Source: Nissolia schottii
Lineage: Eukaryota > Streptophyta > Magnoliopsida > Fabales > Fabaceae
Length of the DNA stretch: 64,000 nt
Reading direction: 5' to 3'
NCBI GenBank assembly: GCA_003254905.1
Contig: QANU01107566.1
Span: 984,587 to 1,048,586 of the forward strand
Shown here piece after piece: positions 60,759 to 64,000 of this stretch. Under the pieces are notes generated by a model. It was not told the DNA's origin and searched no databases. It saw nothing but the letters and a program-made list of their open reading frames with translations. The first letter of the stretch is position 1; every line of letters begins with the position of its first letter. The position numbers were made by a program, and so were the translations under genes.

Positions 60759-61500
60759 ATGGCCATACCAGAATCAGACAAGAGTAAGAACAATAATGAC
60801 ATGGAGCCACTGACTCCAGGTCTGCCCGACGAAATCGCAGAGCTCTGCCTCATCCACCTTTCTTATCCATACCAAGCTCTGCTTCGCTCTGTTTCCTCAT
60901 CGTAGAACAGAGCCATAATCCACCCTTCCTTCTTCCTCTTCGTCTTCGCCTTCCACAAACAGACCTCCCAATTCCAATGGCAAGCCTCAACCCTTCCTCC
61001 GCCACCTGGTTCATCCTCCCCAAAATGCCCCTCGCCGTCGTCTTCGGGTGCGCCTCGCAGCCGAAAAAGGAGAATCTCTTCGTCGTCATGGGCCGCGCAA
61101 TGCAGAAGACAAACGCCCCCGTGTACCCAACCACCACGAACCAGTGGTCGCCGGCTGCCACGGCGTTGCCGTTGTCAGCCGAACCGTTCTTTGCGGCGGA
61201 GAGGGCGAAAGCCTGGTTACCGAAATCTACGATCCGGAGAGCGACACGTGGCTGGCGGGGGCGCGGCTGGAAGCAGCCGACGGGACACTATACGAGGCGG
61301 CGGAGAACCGCGAGAACGTGTACGTGACGGAGGGGTGGCGGTGACCGTTCACGTCGAAGCCGAAGGGTAGGTGTACGAGGTTGAAGGAGACGTGGTGGGA
61401 GAGAGGGGGGGGGGGTTTCAGGAGGAGGGAAGGTTGGGTGGTTGGAGATTCGGGGAAGAGAAGAGGATGGTTGAGAGAGGACGATGAATTTGAGGATGGT
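60759..61500 (+). pseudogene. AFR-like F-box/kelch-repeat gene, broken
   Basis: Intact relatives of ATTENUATED FAR-RED RESPONSE (AFR/SKIP29) are SCF ubiquitin-ligase receptors in phytochrome A signalling. The frame opens MAIPESDK and runs into the F-box: LTPGLPDEIAELCLIHL, then SYPYQALLRSVSSS. A TAG at 60903-60905 replaces the Trp that follows SVSSS in AFR. Kelch-type sequence continues in other frames: SATWFILPKMPL (from 60977), VYPTTTNQWSPAATALP, then YDPESDTWLAGARLEAA and NVYVTEGW. At least two frameshifts separate these blocks, the F-box lacks part of its second half, and the kelch region stops short. It is non-functional as a full protein. Family identity is good; AFR itself or a close paralogue as source cannot be distinguished. 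Confidence 0.8.
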
Positions 61501-61730
61501 TGGTGGATGGAGATGGATTTGGGGATTATTTTTTTATTTGAAAATGGGTTGGGTTGGGTTTGGGTATTTGGGTTAGGTCCATAATTAGGTTAGTGTTGCG
61601 TGGCAAATTAAATGGTTATGTCAGTGTTGTCCAACTCAAAATGACGATACGAGGGATTAAAACCTAACAAAAAAAATTTATAAGGTTAAATCCTAACGAA
61701 AATTCTTTTAGGAATCAAACACAAACTTTT

Positions 61731-62744
61731 TGATATTATATTAAAAATTTATTTAAGCCTTATGAATATAATCACATTAGCTATTTTGTTGACTTATAAT
61801 ATGTTGGTCTCATTAATGTTTAATGAAATTAAATAAATAAATAAGTCAAACTACTTTATTGGTTTGGACCCAAAATGGACAATAGTCACTTTGCCTTTTA
61901 TTGGGTTTTATGGGAAACACTAGTCAATTATAAATAGGTAAGAAGGATTTTTGTCTCCAACACACCAAAATCACTTTGTAGTCTCATTCCCCATCAAAAG
62001 AGCAACACTCGAGCCTTAACAAGAATTTAGAGATTTTGATTGAGGAATACCAATATATGCATATTCAAATATTAATCGTTCTTATGGATTCAGGTACACT
62101 TCTGCACATTTGATATTTATTTTTCTTAATGATTTGACGTAAATACTCTTGGAGTCATAGGATTAAGATTTTCTATCAAGGAGATCTCGTCATCATGAGC
62201 CCCATCCCCCTTTCTTCTTTATTTGAGTTTTATTAATGTAATTTTTTGTTATAACGGTTGTTGTTCTTATTGTTGGTGGTGACGATGGGGGTAAATGAAG
62301 ATGATGAATGGTTGTGGTGATTATAAATAGGGTGGTTTGTGGGGTTGACTTTTGTTGTTAGTGGTGGGTGGAGAAGAGGAGGGAAAAAGTGGTGGTGGCA
62401 GTGACGGATCTGTTGTTTGTGGCGGCGGTGGTTGGTAGTGGTGGATCTGTGATTGTAGAATTTGTTTAATGTCTTTTATATGTTTGATTATAATTTATTT
62501 GTAGAATTTGATTTAGTTTATTTTAATGGAGGATATTGATTTATTTCCTTTTCTGTTGAGATTCCTTTTTGTTAATGGTTAGATATTTAAAAATATCCAT
62601 GTATGTGTTAATATTTAGAAACTTATTTTGAATAATATATTTAGAAGCTGTAGAGAGGAAGGAAGACCTGTAGGTCTCCATTTCCGATGGATTTGGTCAT
62701 GGGATTATTCGCACCACCTATTTCACGCGAAAAAAGTGTAGGAA
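61731..62744. other. intergenic DNA
   Basis: No gene is recognised. TATAAATAGG at about 61930 resembles a TATA box with a CT/CA-rich stretch behind it, possibly an old LTR or promoter remnant. A GGTGGTGG-rich patch spans 62360-62450. Confidence 0.35.
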
Positions 62745-62749
62745 TTGGT

Positions 62750-64000
62750 TGCTGACACACACTAAAACGTTAAATTCTAATGTGTAATCAAATAATAATA
62801 TATAAAATTAAGAAAACCCCAAAACGTAGTACAGGGCCTAACCTAGGTCGTCTTTAAGGAAACAATTTTCAAGCTAATTACAATTATAATTACAATTAAA
62901 AACGAGTTTTGGATTGATGAATATAAATAAAAAGAAAGCAAAACGAAAGTAAGTCAACAATGATAAACAAATAATATCATGCATACGACGTTTCTGGATC
63001 AACGATTAATTGTCATTGGTTCCTAATTAATTATTCATAGGAGGGGATGCTGTTTATTATTTGAAATCTATAGCTAATACACAATTCACTTAAGAGATTA
63101 CGATCGTCAATCCCCTAAGCATTAATTAATACAAGAATTAAAACTAAGATCTCAACATTTAAAACTCATATCAATTATGTCCCAATTGCACAACCTAATT
63201 AGATCTAATTAATTCTCCAAAAAGTTTTCAAATCCTAAATCAATAAATACTACAATCGTCAAGATCTATCAACCTATAATTAACCCTAATCAATAACATG
63301 CAATCACTATATTAATCCTAATTTAGAGTTACCGCAACCAATATATTAAGAAACTACTCCTTCATGATGGAGGATAAAGACTCATAATAAATAAAAAGAA
63401 GAAGAAAGTGGAAAATAACAAATAATTAAAATAACAAAACCTGAATACAATAACAGAAGAACTTCGCAAATAATTGAGAGCTTGCGTTGTCAATGTGAGT
63501 GCTCCAACAATCCTTGAAGAACTAATAATTAAGCACTACTAACATAAACCTAAAGTGCATAAAATAAAAAGAAAAAGTGCAAAAAATAAAAGTGGAGGCT
63601 GAGTATGAAGTAGTGTGAAGTTGTTGAGAGGATGTCTATTTATAGATGATGGGTCCAAAGTGAGTGAAAATCCTGCACTTTTAGCACAACAGTTGGTAAA
63701 ATTGTGATAATTTTGGCTATAGATATCGGATTGGGGTAATTCAAGTCTTCAATTAAAGCTAAGAGATAGATCTACAACTTTGTAGTTGAAGTCAAATCGA
63801 TATTCAACCTCTATCATGACAAAAAATCTATGACAAAATCAACGTTAAAAGATCCTCCGTAAATCTTTGACCAAATCTTTTTAAATTTGAATTCAAACTT
63901 GTATTTTATGATCCAAATCTTCTCTTCAAATATCTTCTTCAAAATTTGTATCTTAGTAAATCTCCTTCAAATTTTCATTGATCCTCTTGGTAATTTATTT
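62750..64000 (-). mobile_element. Tat/Ogre-like LTR, cut by the window edge
   Basis: A fossil on the minus strand. It contains a TATA-like TATAAATA at 63637-63644 and, downstream in its sense, the phrase TTGTTTCCTTAAAGACGACC near 62850 that resembles leader parts of Tat-class LTRs as I remember them. A probable 3' end lies near 62750. The other end is outside the window, so completeness and age cannot be judged. Confidence 0.4.

Larger units (their letters stand above)
59289..61730. mobile_element. Pack-MULE-like element with captured gene pieces
   Basis: The left end (59289-59425) and right end (about 61600-61730, reversed) share the wording GTTAGGTTTTA(G/A)TCCCT, then GTTGGA, then CACTGAC/GTGCTGACGT, in the same order reading inward. 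Between them are two host-gene-like pieces (about 60120-60255 and 60759-61500), GC-rich against AT-rich flanks. Long TIRs enclosing fragments of unrelated genes are typical of Pack-MULEs. I found no clear 9-bp target duplication, so the boundaries and class are tentative. Confidence 0.45.

Overview
This is a 64 kb piece of a flowering-plant nuclear genome, almost certainly a dicot. The evidence is AT-rich DNA, short GT-AG introns, five recognisable plant genes, a nuclear tRNA-Asp gene, and many small plant-type transposable elements. Long Tat- and Tekay-like LTRs would suit a legume, but that placement is inference. Two runs of N (29774-29866 and 51240-52110) are assembly gaps.

Layout. 1-11 kb holds no gene I recognise; it contains a foldback MITE (2552-3008), a weaker MITE candidate (1618-2172) and a solo Ty3/gypsy LTR (5854-7202). 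11-15.3 kb holds an SPL6-like SBP-box transcription factor gene (+) with a clear miR156 target site, followed by tRNA-Asp(GTC) at 15608-15679. 16.5-17.1 kb is a decayed 29-bp minisatellite that recurs at 58.5 kb. 20.7-22.2 kb is a four-exon UDP-arabinopyranose mutase/RGP gene (-). 23.3 kb holds a tRNA-derived SINE, with a sibling at 41.7 kb. 26.8-29.6 kb is a six-exon COBRA-family gene (-) with a MULE-type MITE ending a few bases past its stop codon. 31.7-33.3 kb is an intronless P-class PPR gene (-) with site II and telo-box promoter elements. 34.1-34.5 kb is an uninterrupted 347-bp CT array. 35.9-38.7 kb contains three copies of a family I do not recognise, two of them facing each other as a large hairpin. 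40-47 kb is an element cluster: two foldback elements, a SINE, a 2.6 kb solo LTR and a complete TRIM. 53-54.6 kb is a CYP78A5/KLUH-like cytochrome P450 (-). 59.3-61.7 kb looks like a Pack-MULE-type element enclosing a broken AFR-like F-box/kelch gene and a second exon-like fragment. A Tat/Ogre-like LTR runs off the right edge from about 62750.

The genes are independent single-copy loci and not a pathway cluster. By family knowledge, RGP/UAM supplies UDP-arabinofuranose for wall polymers, COBRA orients cellulose deposition, CYP78A5 makes a mobile growth signal, SPL6 belongs to the miR156 network, and the PPR protein probably acts on organelle RNA. I found no convincing wholly new system. The best candidates for a second look are the inverted-duplication hairpin at 37.8-38.35 kb with a nearby miR399-like site, the 29-bp repeat shared by two loci, the gene-capturing element at 59-61.7 kb, and the MITE at the end of the COBRA gene.
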